A program made the translations under genes and the position numbers. From Sinonovacula constricta (Eukaryota > Mollusca > Bivalvia > Cardiida > Solecurtidae): a stretch of 64,000 bases of DNA. The DNA is taken from assembly GCA_007844125.1 (NCBI GenBank), contig CM017567.1, positions 43,421,562-43,485,561 of the forward strand, written 5' to 3'. Under the pieces are notes generated by a model, which saw only the letters and a program-made list of their open reading frames with translations, ran no database searches and was not told where the DNA came from. Shown one piece after another: positions 36,890 through 47,325 of the stretch; the first letter of the stretch is position 1, and every line of letters starts with the position of its first letter.

Positions 36890-37745
36890 TTAATCAGCCA
36901 AAAGCCATCATCATCAGGTGTTTCAACCCCTTAAGTGAAACACCCTTGGAATGGTGGAGGCGGGTAGCGTGATCAATTTCCACCAGATATACGTTGGTGG
37001 ATAGCCTGGTTTGCCAGACTGAAACCAAAGACAACTCTGAAAGCAGTTTGAGCAGCTTTACCAAGAGCACAGACTGCAGATTTTCAGGCTTGTCCATTAA
37101 TGCCCGATGCTCCTAGCATTTGCCATGTTAACCTTGATAGAAATCCACAGCAGCCGACTTCCACTGGGAAAACCCATGTTTTCCATCTGTTGTCTCTGCA
37201 TTTGTTTTCCAAGTCCAGGTACTTGGACATCTTCATCTCATGTGCTTCCTCTGTGAACTTTGAGCTTCACCAGTATTATTTGTTTGGGATCTCTTGACTA
37301 CAGCACAATATTAGGTCGGAGCATTGTGTGGGCCTACAATTTGGCATGATGGGTCATCTGAGCAATCACAATGCTGGCATGATGGGTCATCTGAGCAATC
37401 ACAAAGCTGGCATGATGGGTCATCTGAGTAATCACAAAGCTGGCATGATGGGTTACCGGTATCTGAGCAATCACAAAGCTGGCATGATGGGTTATCTGAG
37501 CAATCACAAAGCTGGCATGATGGGTCATCTGAGTAATCACAAAGATGGCATGATGGGTTATCTGAGCAATCACAAAGATGGCATGATGTGGTTCTAAAGC
37601 CCACAGTTCCTGATATGTAAAGGTCATCTCTGGTATGACATTCCATTTCGTCCAGGTTCGTTGCAAGTCAAACTGTACAGCCCTGGCGGAATTTGACCCC
37701 TCCTTCTTACTGCCCCATGGGTCGCCTCTACATCTTGTTGGCACC
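36890..37745 (-). pseudogene. Decayed REL-endonuclease LINE C terminus
   Basis: Minus-strand frames around 37100-37330 match, motif by motif, the REL region of the LINE at 62112-63097. A broken core reads RPNIVL-stop-S followed by QIILVKLKV, where the family has RPD...ELTV. Downstream comes WKTWVFPVEVGCCGF and then a GINGQA segment. Both catalytic positions (PD and E) are changed and the frame is interrupted. A 33-bp minisatellite sits where the upstream linker should be, and 37600-37745 may be the segment before it. DNA-level similarity to 62220-62260 (gaaatcc...tccactgg) is also visible. Confidence 0.6.
37340..37598. repeat. 33-bp minisatellite, about 7.5 units
   Basis: Units of gggtcatctgagcaatcaca plus aagctggcatgat. 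One unit has 3 extra bases (accggt region). 33 bp is 11 codons, so both strands stay open and give His/Ser/Asn or Cys/Asp-rich shadow ORFs. It is embedded in the REL LINE relic. Confidence 0.9.
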
Positions 37746-37749
37746 TCCC

Positions 37750-40163
37750 CATCTTAGGTGCTGTCTAGTGCCTAGTCCTTCTCTTCCTTTGTTTGTTGCT
37801 CCAACAATATCCCAGTGACTAAGATTACTCATTACTTGCTCCCAGCTTGATTGACAGACCATTTCCTGCCTATTCTCACCTCCATGCCTTCTATTCTGAT
37901 CTATTCATCTTAAAGGTGGTATCTGACAATATGACTATATCAAATGCATCTAACAGTATCTTTCCACTGGGGGATTTAGACATAATTTCTGCAGTACAAA
38001 TTGCGAAACAAGTGGCTCTTAATGTTCATTCTGTCCAGATCTATAAATAAGCAAGTGATCTCAGCTAAAAATAGATATCGACGTCAGAATGCTATTTTAA
38101 TTAAACAAGTGGTCAGATATAGGTCTTTTTAAAATAATGGGTTAATTTTATGTTGTTTCTGTGTGTACAGATTGTTAAAAATATTTCTCCAAATTGCCCT
38201 TCATGTTCTCTCTCACCTGACACCACCCTTTCTCCTCATCACTTCCAACTCGACTATACAGTAATAGTGAGCATTTGATATTTGAATTTATAATTATTCT
38301 TTACTTCTGAGGAGAATTAACTGTATACACATTTTTTTTACCCATAATTTTTTATATTGTCTTGCAGCAATGTCATGATAATCTGTAAGATTTGACCTAA
38401 ATGACTTCAAATGTTGCAGATGCATGCTAGGGTTACTGTGACAAACCATTCCTTTCACACAAAGGACTGTAGAAATCCTTTAACATTTCTGAAATAGCAC
38501 ATGTATAAACAAAAGAGTTAAGTAAATTGTTTGCCCAGATGTGTACCGTTAAAGAATTCACTCCCACCATGTGTTACCAAGGTTCGCTCTTTGGTATTCT
38601 TCAAAAGCAAGCTTTCACATGTGACCTTCTAATAGTCCAGACACATTTACAAGTAAATTCAGGTTAAGAATTCAATTTATACCAATGTAAACAGTGAGGT
38701 TAGATTCCCTCTTAGTGCTATGATAGCTCATATGGATCATTTGTTACAACATAATTACTAGTTTTTTTTCATTGTATTACTTTCTATGTGCATCTTTCTG
38801 AAATTACAAAGAATAGTTGTTACAGTGCCTAATATTTTGTCCTTCATATACACATCTATTATGAATTTTATTTGTTTTTCTTTGCCTCCATCATATGACT
38901 GTCAGTGATTGACACTGACAGGAAGATAAATTTATGTAAATGTTGATACCTTAACCTTATGTTAAAATATTAAGCACGAGTGGACAAAGCATACTTTTTT
39001 GCAAATTATCTGCATACTTATATTTAACACTGGCTATTTTTCTGGTACCATAGGTCACTTCACACAGGCTATGGTTATGACAGTTAATGTTGAACATGTG
39101 CAGAACATAGATTTGGACTTAATATAATTTTCTACTTTTCATAGTGACATAAACGTAGTCAGTGGGGCTATTTTTCAGGCAAAGCCATAAAGGAAATAGT
39201 TTGGGCTAGCTTTGTGGCAGTGTTAGTGATAATTTGAAATTAGATATACTTCTTTTGATTGTTTTTATTATTGTAGAGTGTATCAATAATAAAATCCTTA
39301 CTGTTCTCATACTGCAGTTACATTTAACGATTTCAAGTTTTTTTATACAGTACCTAGACTCCAGTACATGTGTTGATAGTGACAAAATATGAGTATGTTA
39401 TATTTCCTTTATGGCAGTACCAGAAATATAAAACAATATCAAAAAATGGCTATGGTTATTGTACTACAAACAGATTAAAATAGTCTTATAATGATTATAT
39501 ATGTGCACAAATATAAAATTTGATGCTTATATATGCTATTTCATTTCATAGAATAAATCATATCCTAGCATCACTATCTTCAACACCCTAAAGCATTTTA
39601 TATATTTACTTGCAAAGTGAACTGTATTGAATTTGATTCTAACTGTCATCAACATGTCATGTAAGTCCTTATTTATCAAGTAGTATCACTTTTTAATGCT
39701 TGTATTTAACATTTTTTGTTCATGATACCGATTGATTACAAGTAGCAGCCAGACGCCATTGCGTTTTGACAGACTCTAGAAATGACGCCACTGATTGGCT
39801 GTTCTCGTTTGTAATAATTTTACACTTGGGAAGAAGTAACGCAGTGTACATTTAGTCTTAGTTCTTAGTTGTTTCGCATACAGAATAGCAATATATAAAT
39901 GTTGGAAAACAAAAGAAAAACAGGATGTTTCATATTTTTATTCACATTTTACAAATGTTCCGCATTCATTAATACAAAATAATATCAAGAACGCAATGTG
40001 GACACTTGACTACATCTCCCCTTCTGACTACTTTCACAGCAGATACGAACTCAAGCATACATCCTCTGGTGTAAATAACCCACAAACACAACAAAATTCA
40101 GTTTAATTTTCTTCACCCTCCTAAATGTCTATTTCAACAAGCACTGAAAGGATCAGCAGTTCC
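37750..40163. other. Gene-free stretch
   Basis: AT-rich. Short open frames such as 37847-38050 carry no recognisable motif. 3' flank of the 87-residue gene. Confidence 0.4.
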
Positions 40164-41928
40164 TCAGTTTTTGGTTTGGAAACTTGTTCTGAAGTACATG
40201 TCAGAGTGCTTGAGATAGTTTCCCACTTTTGGTTTGACTGGTCCTGATCTCATTGCTTCGACGTCAACCATCCTACTTAACTTGTGTCTCAATGACACTT
40301 TAGGCCAAACTCTCGGGCAACGGACATGAAATGCATCCTCATGGCCTCTAATTAGGTTCATGGCTGCCCACATCTGAGATGGGGAGTAAGGCATGTGCTT
40401 CTTTAGTGCCTGAAAATATAAATAAATAACCTAATGAGAAAAGAAAACCAAGATTCCATTTTGTACCTGCAATGTCTAACTTTTTTTCAGTACTTCGAAA
40501 GACGGCTGTACATGTTTCAGTCAGAATTACAGAATATCGTTATTAACACATACATCCTACAAGTCCAGTGTTTCTTGATATAGTCTAGCATTTTTAGCAC
40601 ATGATTTTCATGTGAATTATGACATTAAGAAATGGGCTTTCTTACAGAAGGACGCTTGGTATGTGGTTAATATTAAATATCATTGATAACAACATGCAAA
40701 CTTTCACTTATTATGGAAATAAGACAAAACATGTGAAATAATGTGAGTAAATTTGAATTTAAGATATCCTTACCTTGGAATCTCAGATTTGCCACATTGT
40801 TCTGCCTGAGCTGTCAAAATAGGTATTTGTCAATAAATGGTGCGAGAAAATACGTCGGAAGAAATATGTCGCGGAGTTTGACATGAAAATAAAAAAAGTG
40901 TTGAAATAGGTGAGCGTCAAATTAGATAACTGGATAACTGCACAGCAAATTACACTTCTAGGAATGTATACAAATGTAGCATACATGTGTGAAATTACAA
41001 GACATGATGTATTTGTTTGAACTCTTTATTTGTAGATTTACATAAAACACTTGTTATACCTACCTTCATATAAATGCTACCCATTCAAGATGTATCAGAA
41101 TATATGGTGGCAAATACTGGCTTACTGTGTTTGTAACATAGGGAGAAAAATGTGCAGCCAGTCCGGGACTCGAACCCAGGACACATCGCTTACAGGGCGA
41201 TTGCTCTACCGACTGAGCTAACCGAACCGCTTACACATTCTCTCCCTATCACCCGGCTACATACACCCCGGGCAACTTGAAATTCGTCCTCGATTTCCAC
41301 AGACCGTATGCTATACATACAACTCATAAGCAACTCAAACACTTGAGTACCATAACGACCGCAAGTCATTTATGTTGGGCGCCATTGTAACATAGGACAC
41401 ATCGCTTACAGGGCGGGCGAATGCTCTACCGACTGAGCTAACCGGACAGCTTACACATTCTCTCCCTATCACCCGGCTACATGTTACTAAAACCTTGGAT
41501 GTGCAACAGGACTATTCTAAAAATGGCCTTAGAGAAAACCTCTACCTAGCCAGTGTATATTTAAAATCATATTTTTAAAATAAATGCAGCAAAAATATTG
41601 AAAGTGATCTGCTACACCCCTAACAAGTGTAACAGGAAATTGTGAGACCAACTCTGCTGTTCTATGGGCACAGACCTGTCAAAGATGTGCTGATGCAGTG
41701 GTGGTGCCGATTTAACACTCATTACTACGACGTTAGCATTACTAAGTATTAAAATGGTGTTTATAATAAAAATTAATTGCATTTATCTTCATTTTGGCAC
41801 CCATCAATAAAAGGATTGATATATTAATATTAAAAATGTAGACACACACACATAATTTCTTATAAATATTGACATCAAATAATAGTTATCTTATCCAGCA
41901 TTTTGTTTACCTCTCCTGTCTCAGCCAT
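40164..41928 (-). CDS. Two-exon gene for an 87-residue protein, unknown
   Basis: Exon 1 coding part 41911-41928 encodes MAETGE and ends at donor GAG|gtaaac. Exon 2, 40164-40409, has acceptor tatattttcag in phase 0 and ends with TGA. The joined product is basic and soluble, with no signal or membrane segment. Visible stretches include YSPSQMWAAMNLIRGHEDAF, RCPRVWPKVSLRHKLSRM and SGPVKPKVGNYLKHSDMYF. The proline- and aromatic-rich C terminus would suit a small structural or ciliary protein, but I do not recognise it. The 1.5-kb intron contains the TRIM-like element. Splice sites, phase agreement and residue composition support a real gene. Confidence 0.6.
41132..41261 (-). repeat. 3' LTR of the TRIM-like element
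   Basis: 130 bp, TGTA...TACA ends. It contains the complete tRNA-like segment, including the B box region cgggactcgaaccc (reverse complement GGGTTCGAGTCCCG). Confidence 0.7.
41156..41230 (-). tRNA. tRNA-Thr(TGT)-like sequence within an LTR, probably not functional
   Basis: Reverse complement reads ttagctcagtcggtagagca (D arm GCTC/GAGC, A box), anticodon stem ATCGC/GCGAT with loop CCTGTAA (anticodon TGT), and T arm CTGGG TTCGAGT CCCGG (B box). The acceptor stem pairs badly (wobbles and a mismatch) and position 33 is C instead of U. With its location inside an LTR-like repeat, it is best read as a tRNA-derived promoter module rather than a working tRNA gene. Confidence 0.5.
41373..41384 (-). 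promoter_or_regulatory. Primer-binding site of the TRIM-like element
   Basis: Reverse complement TGGCGCCCAACA, one base inside the right LTR. Its first 11 bases equal the PBS of the Gypsy element at 51872-51890. Confidence 0.65.
41386..41481 (-). repeat. 5' LTR of the TRIM-like element, deleted
   Basis: 96 bp. Relative to the other LTR it lacks a 38-bp stretch with AGG at both breakpoints and has 4 extra bases (ggcg). The lost piece carries the tRNA T arm/B box. The A-box half and the flanking ttacacattctctccctatc are intact. Confidence 0.7.
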
Positions 41929-42942
41929 TTTGTCTGGTTGTCGACCCAAAGTCAATGTAGACAGGGAACCAGAATCATTCGAGCGGTGCAGTTCTGACAG
42001 TCGGGAAAAAAATATTATTTAGCATGGACCACTGTATTATCGTCGTACTTGTTTGACTTATCTTTGATGTGTATGCAAGACAATATCAGATTATAAACTT
42101 TGAATTTGTAAAGGACAACTAACATCTAAACCAAAAATTTACCATATAATCAACTAATTTTTAGAAATCTAGGTTAAAGCCATTCTGTGTTGATTTGCAT
42201 GTTGAAATATTCGGAATACGTCGGTAATAGTCTATGGTAATAGAGATGCGTCAATAAAACAGAGTTCGAGTATACCAAAAACTATTGTCTTAATGTACTG
42301 AATACAGTTGTTTTATTATTTAAGACAAAATAAAATTTAACACAACTGGCCATTTTCTAATTAAAAATTGGCAAAACAGAAAGCAGATCCCCTCTCCCAT
42401 CCGACCGACGACCACTTTCTTACGTTTTAAGGTCGCTTATATCTCATTATTTGCGATATATTTGCATTACCCCGCCTACAAAATGAAGATCGCAATGTAC
42501 ATGTATACTTTCATATTGAATATCTAATAACGAGTTAATTTGAGTCTAATTGAGTACTTATGAACTAAAATATTATATGTACGATCAGACTTATGTTGTT
42601 GCACAAAGGTTATTTTATCATGTTCCGAAGCCAGTTACTGCCTTAAAGACATTTGCATAATCCCTCCCATACAAGCTAGCTAACATATAACAGTTCATAT
42701 AAATACAGTTAAGACAATAGTTTCGAAACAGCAGTAGTTCAGAAACAACCTCTTGATTTCTGAATGTTTGCTCGCTATGTACTTCAAATATTGGTTCTTT
42801 TCTATCGAATACAGTTTTTTTCACATTTTCCCAAGTTTTTCCAAATGTTTTCTACGCGTTTTGAAGTACGAAAGAAACAACAACAGTCGATTGAAAATAT
42901 CACCTGTGTAATAATTTAAGTCAAAACCGTTTAACGAAACTA

Positions 42943-42955
42943 GGGGGGGGGGGGG
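42943..42955 (+). repeat. Run of 13 G
   Basis: Uninterrupted G tract in otherwise AT-rich, gene-free sequence between the 87-residue gene and the dinucleotide tract. Confidence 0.9.
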
Positions 42956-43252
42956 AAACATTGTGGTCAAGAAAAAAACACAGTCAATCAAACATACGCA
43001 TCAAAATGTGTTACCTATATCTATTCTTGGTTAACTTGATGCAAACTTTTGTTTAATGATTGTGAAAAGCAAAATATACCATGCTTTATGTTTTCTGATG
43101 AGCAGCTATTTCGGAACAGCTGAGAACACACTGGGGTTACATCCCAGATGGGGGAAATCTCAAACGTATTGAACGATTTTGTAAAAACTTCTATTCAATA
43201 AATTCTGTGTGTCTGTTGTTTTATAGGCCCTATCACTCATTTACCTCCCCCT

Positions 43253-43383
<131 letters not shown>

Positions 43384-44536
43384 TTCTCTCTCTATCTCCT
43401 CTCTCGATCTCGAGTTTTGTTTCACTAAAACAGCATTTTAAAATATCCAGAGACAGTCCTCTGCATAGTAGGGAAAGAAAAACTTATAATAGACTCAGTG
43501 ACATTTAGAATGTCTCAGTGTAATCATGGCTTTAAGAAAACTTCAGAAATTATTACGCATGTACCACACATTTTCTTAATTAAAATACATCTTTAAATAT
43601 GTATACCGGGACAACAAACTAAGGCCTGTGGTTATGATTGTCATGCTGAGGTATGCTGTATATCTATATACATTGGATTTATATATTGTTACTTACAATA
43701 AAATGGACCAGTCCATATTTTGATATCAATGAAAATGTGTATCCCTTATTGACACACATATATTAAAGTTTATGCCAACATAAAGTTTTTTATGTCATTG
43801 AGCAGTACTATCATAAACGGAAATTACAATCAATTACGTCAACAATAATTTGCATATTAAGTAACCAATGATTGGTTAGATTTGTACCACGTGATCGTCT
43901 TGGCCTATCAAATTCTATACAGTCTTACAGTCTTTCTTACCAGAAACTCAACAAGACGAGACACGTTTCTCAGAAACACAATTATTTTTCGAGATCCACC
44001 ACCAACCACACCTCCACCACTTTTTAAACAATTTCAATACCTTATTTTCTGTATTTTAGAAACTATTTAGTTTCTTGTCTATTTGATATACTTTTTTACT
44101 GATATAAATTTGTTACAATTTTTGTTTTTTTTTGTTTTTGTTTCTCATTGTACTGAAATCCATCGTTTTCTTTGCTTATATTCATGTTAGCGGCGTTGTT
44201 TGCCACACAGATATGTATTTCAAAAAAATTACAATCCTTTTTGTGTTTAAACAATTGATATATGGCATAAATAATAAATGCCCTTTTCCGTCAATATGTG
44301 TTATTTTTATTTCAATACATACTAGTACGCTCAGTCGTTAGCCATCTCATTGTGATCAATACATAAATTAAAGTGATTTCTTTATCAAAATCTCGGGAAG
44401 TTATGTGCTTTGACATCATGTATGTCTGCATGTTTTCCAAGCATAACATTTCACTTTTATTTGTCCATTATTCTAAAGACAATCACTACTTAATAAATAC
44501 AATAGCATTTGTTTTATTTTTCTTCAGGTGCATCAA

Positions 44537-45021
44537 GGAACTGAGCCAGGTGAAGGTACCAGTACATGTAGCCTGTCTGCTAGAGAGGCGTCTGTGACTT
44601 TGTCAAATATTTCCAGTTTGGTACAAAACTGTGTTGTAAAAGGTTACCATCACTTCAAAATAAAACTTCCCAGAACTTATCTTCCATCTAAATTACCTGT
44701 AGATAGCGAATAATATAACTTTCATGATGAAAGTGCATGTCTTGTTTGGATCCCAGAACTATCCACATTTCACCCTAGTTTACACACCTTGTTAACAGAT
44801 GAACAATAATATTTTTTATCAGATATTGCATGTCTCCCATTTGGCCATGTTCCAAGAGAACGCATTTTGTTTTAGGAAGGTGTTTGATGAAGGGGGGGAT
44901 AGTATATGCTGAAGTCGGTGGTGACCGAGTACCAAGTTCATACCCCTGGCCAGACCAACATGATATTGGCTGTGGGGTTCATCTGCCTTGTAATTACTTC
45001 ATCAAGCCAGTAGCAAAATAA
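44537..45021 (+). pseudogene. HIRAN-like coding remnant with stops
   Basis: After a good acceptor (ttatttttcttcag) an open stretch ends CVVKGYHHFKIKLP...PVDSE-stop. In the same frame, then with a shift near 44890, come FGHVPRERILF and GGIVYAEVGGDR, ending GVHLPCNYFIKP. The order GYH, GHVPR, GG.V..EV.GDR, LPC.Y follows HIRAN-type modules, seen in SWI2/SNF2 helicases and in many uncharacterised invertebrate proteins. At least four in-frame stops and one frameshift make it a pseudogene. Domain assignment is from memory of the pattern and is moderate. Confidence 0.42.
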
Positions 45022-45024
45022 TTT

Positions 45025-46767
45025 GATCAAACGCTTGCATAAGTTAACAAGACAGTTTCAGAAATGGAACCTGGATCAACTATTTTAATTGAATGTTTGT
45101 AAAAAACTATACATATGGTTGGGATATTTGTCCTGTTGTACCTTTATTGCATGTTACACATGTAATGAGTGTAGCAGTAAACTTTTAATAACAACTGATA
45201 CATATTTCATTAAGTTTATAGAGAGAGACAGAGAGATTACACTTGTAATAACGATGTTAAATTCTTAGTCTACCATTTCTGGGGATAAAAGCACCTGTTG
45301 GCGGGCGATATAGTCATTAGCAGGTTCTTGCTCTATTTGTAGTTACTCATTGCTTTGTTTTTGAATATTTGTGTAGAAGTACCTCCTCAATTCTTCTATG
45401 TGTTTATTACTTCATATTTTTCATTTTTTGCATCATTGTTTTCTTGATTTACCTTGAAATCCACCAAAACTATGCGTTTATTTTGTTTTTTGTTTTTTCA
45501 ACCCAAGTCTCAAAATGGTTAATGGCATTAATTTTCGTAATCATATTTTGCATTGAATAACATACAAGGAAAAATAGGGTCTCTGTTTGAAATATTTAAA
45601 AAATAACAGGTTCAATTTATTGTCAAGGTAGCAGAAATTTATTTTGAAAATTAGGTTGTAAAACTTTAAAGGTTGTATCCTACAATTTGCATATATTAAA
45701 TATGCACACCAATATCTGACCGCTGCTTTGGAGAATATGGGCATACTTTTTGCATAAACCCATACTTTAGTCATTATAAAGATGATTTTGACTCTAACTT
45801 TATTTTTAGAATGTACTAATTGAGAAAAAAATAGTCTAAATATTCTGTCTTTCCAACTTTATAAAAGTGTGATAATGATATAGATATCGACGTCGGAGAA
45901 GATTGTCCAGATGACTATATAAAAGTAAGTGGTCACATGGTTTTATTAAGTTTAAAAATAGCTATCTATGCGGCGTGGCTCCGATAGGAAACACAAGTTT
46001 GCAGTGATGAGTGGGGATTTATCCTTGACTGTTTACACAGATCTCTGGCATCAATGAAGAGCATTTGCAAGACCTTTTCAGGCGTCAATGACTTATATCA
46101 GACCTTGACCAGACTGTTGTCAAATTTGAGTCAGCACTGTCTGCTTGGTAAAAACCTCCAAGACCCAGAGGACATGTGATAAGAAAGCCACGAAATTCAT
46201 AGATGCACACAGGTTTGTAACTTGACCAAAGTTATAAAACTCATTTGTCTTTTCACAATTACTAGCATAACCTAACTAGTCTTTGAAAATATGAAGCTTA
46301 ACCTTATTATCGGTTCTGCTATTTTGCAAAATTATTGTCATAAACTAATGATATTTTTCGACATCAATCATTTCGTTGTGTTTTTGTTTGTTACTTACGT
46401 TTTTTTATTATTATTTATATGCCGACATCTCATGATTAGTAAAGCTGTATGCAGAAATCTGTTTTGGTTGTGTGTGTTTTTTTCACCTTTAAAAATAAAA
46501 ATTAAATGCTTACTGTGGTTTGTCTTTCGTGTACTACCCATTGCTGCGCGCTTAAGTAGAATAGCGACATGTTATTTGATAATTAAACATAAGTTTTAGA
46601 AAGTCCCCAACTTCCGTTGTGTACTGCAGCGGGTGAAATATGCCGACATATAGACATGTTCCGGAACACATGCTCTTGTTTCGGAACTACTGCTTTTACT
46701 ACAAATAGAAAACATAGATTTATACTGTGCAGATTGAAACTCCTCCCAAATGTTAAATATGTGTAAA
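45025..46767. other. Gene-free stretch left of Gypsy element 1
   Basis: No matching 3' LTR for element 1, no polypurine tract of confidence, and no coding signal found. Confidence 0.4.
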
Positions 46768-47325
46768 TTAAGAAGATACATAAGCGCTTTCAACGCTCGA
46801 ACCCCGCCTAGCATCTACTGACAAAGGGTGTACTCTCGGAATTGGAGAGGGATATTTATTTCTCTCCAGCAGAGTGGTTCTCATTCTTCTTTGAGGTATT
46901 ATATACCTCCCACTCTCTCCAGAGCTGGAGTCAGTATCTGACTCAAAACTAGGTTCTGGAATCGGAATGGTTCTAGTTGGTGGCTGTCGCCTCCTAGGTT
47001 TGGGTACAGGTTTAGGAATAGCGACAGGATCAGGGTCTGAAGTCGTAAATGGAAGGATCATATTCCTATGAAGGGTTTTGACTGGGCCAGACCCATCCTG
47101 CAGGCAAACACGGTACACAGCAATATCAGGATCGACAGAAATAATAACATAGGGATGAGGTTCCCAGTTATCAGCCAATTTACAACGGCCTTTTAAAACA
47201 ACTTTCCTGATAAGTACAGTGTCACCCTCCTTCAAAGAGTTGTTTTGTATGACTTTACGGTCATATGCCTTTTTTATTGTAGGCAGCTCTGTCCCCTGCA
47301 TTGGCACTTGCCACTTTGTAAGCAT
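46768..47325 (-). pseudogene. Integrase C-terminal segment of Gypsy element 1, shifted frame
   Basis: Continues pol after a one-base shift near 47270. Carries LKEGDTVLIRKVVLKG, then WEPHPYVII and LHRNMILPF, a GPY/F-like chromatin- or DNA-binding integrase tail. A Pro/Arg-rich end follows (KPVPKPRRRQPP). The first codons of the listed frame are a shadow; the homologous part starts near 47280. Confidence 0.75.

Larger units (their letters stand above)
41132..41481 (-). mobile_element. TRIM-like miniature LTR element with tRNA-like LTRs
   Basis: Two direct repeats (41132-41261 and 41386-41481), each beginning TGTAACATAGG and ending CCCGGCTACA (TG...CA), enclose only 124 bp. A 4-bp duplication TGTT flanks the whole (41128-41131 and 41482-41485). 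On the minus strand a primer-binding site TGGCGCCCAACA starts one base after the right LTR. No coding capacity. This is the definition of a terminal-repeat retrotransposon in miniature. Unusually, the LTR contains a tRNA-Thr-like sequence. It lies inside the intron of the 87-residue gene. Confidence 0.75.

Noticed and set aside
37311..37744. ORFs on both strands with His/Ser/Asn or Cys/Asp-rich 11-residue repeats
   Set aside because: 33-bp minisatellite in frame on both strands; composition follows the DNA repeat.
41156..41230. Functional tRNA-Thr gene
   Set aside because: Poor acceptor pairing, C33 in the anticodon loop, and location inside a TG...CA terminal repeat with PBS and target duplication.
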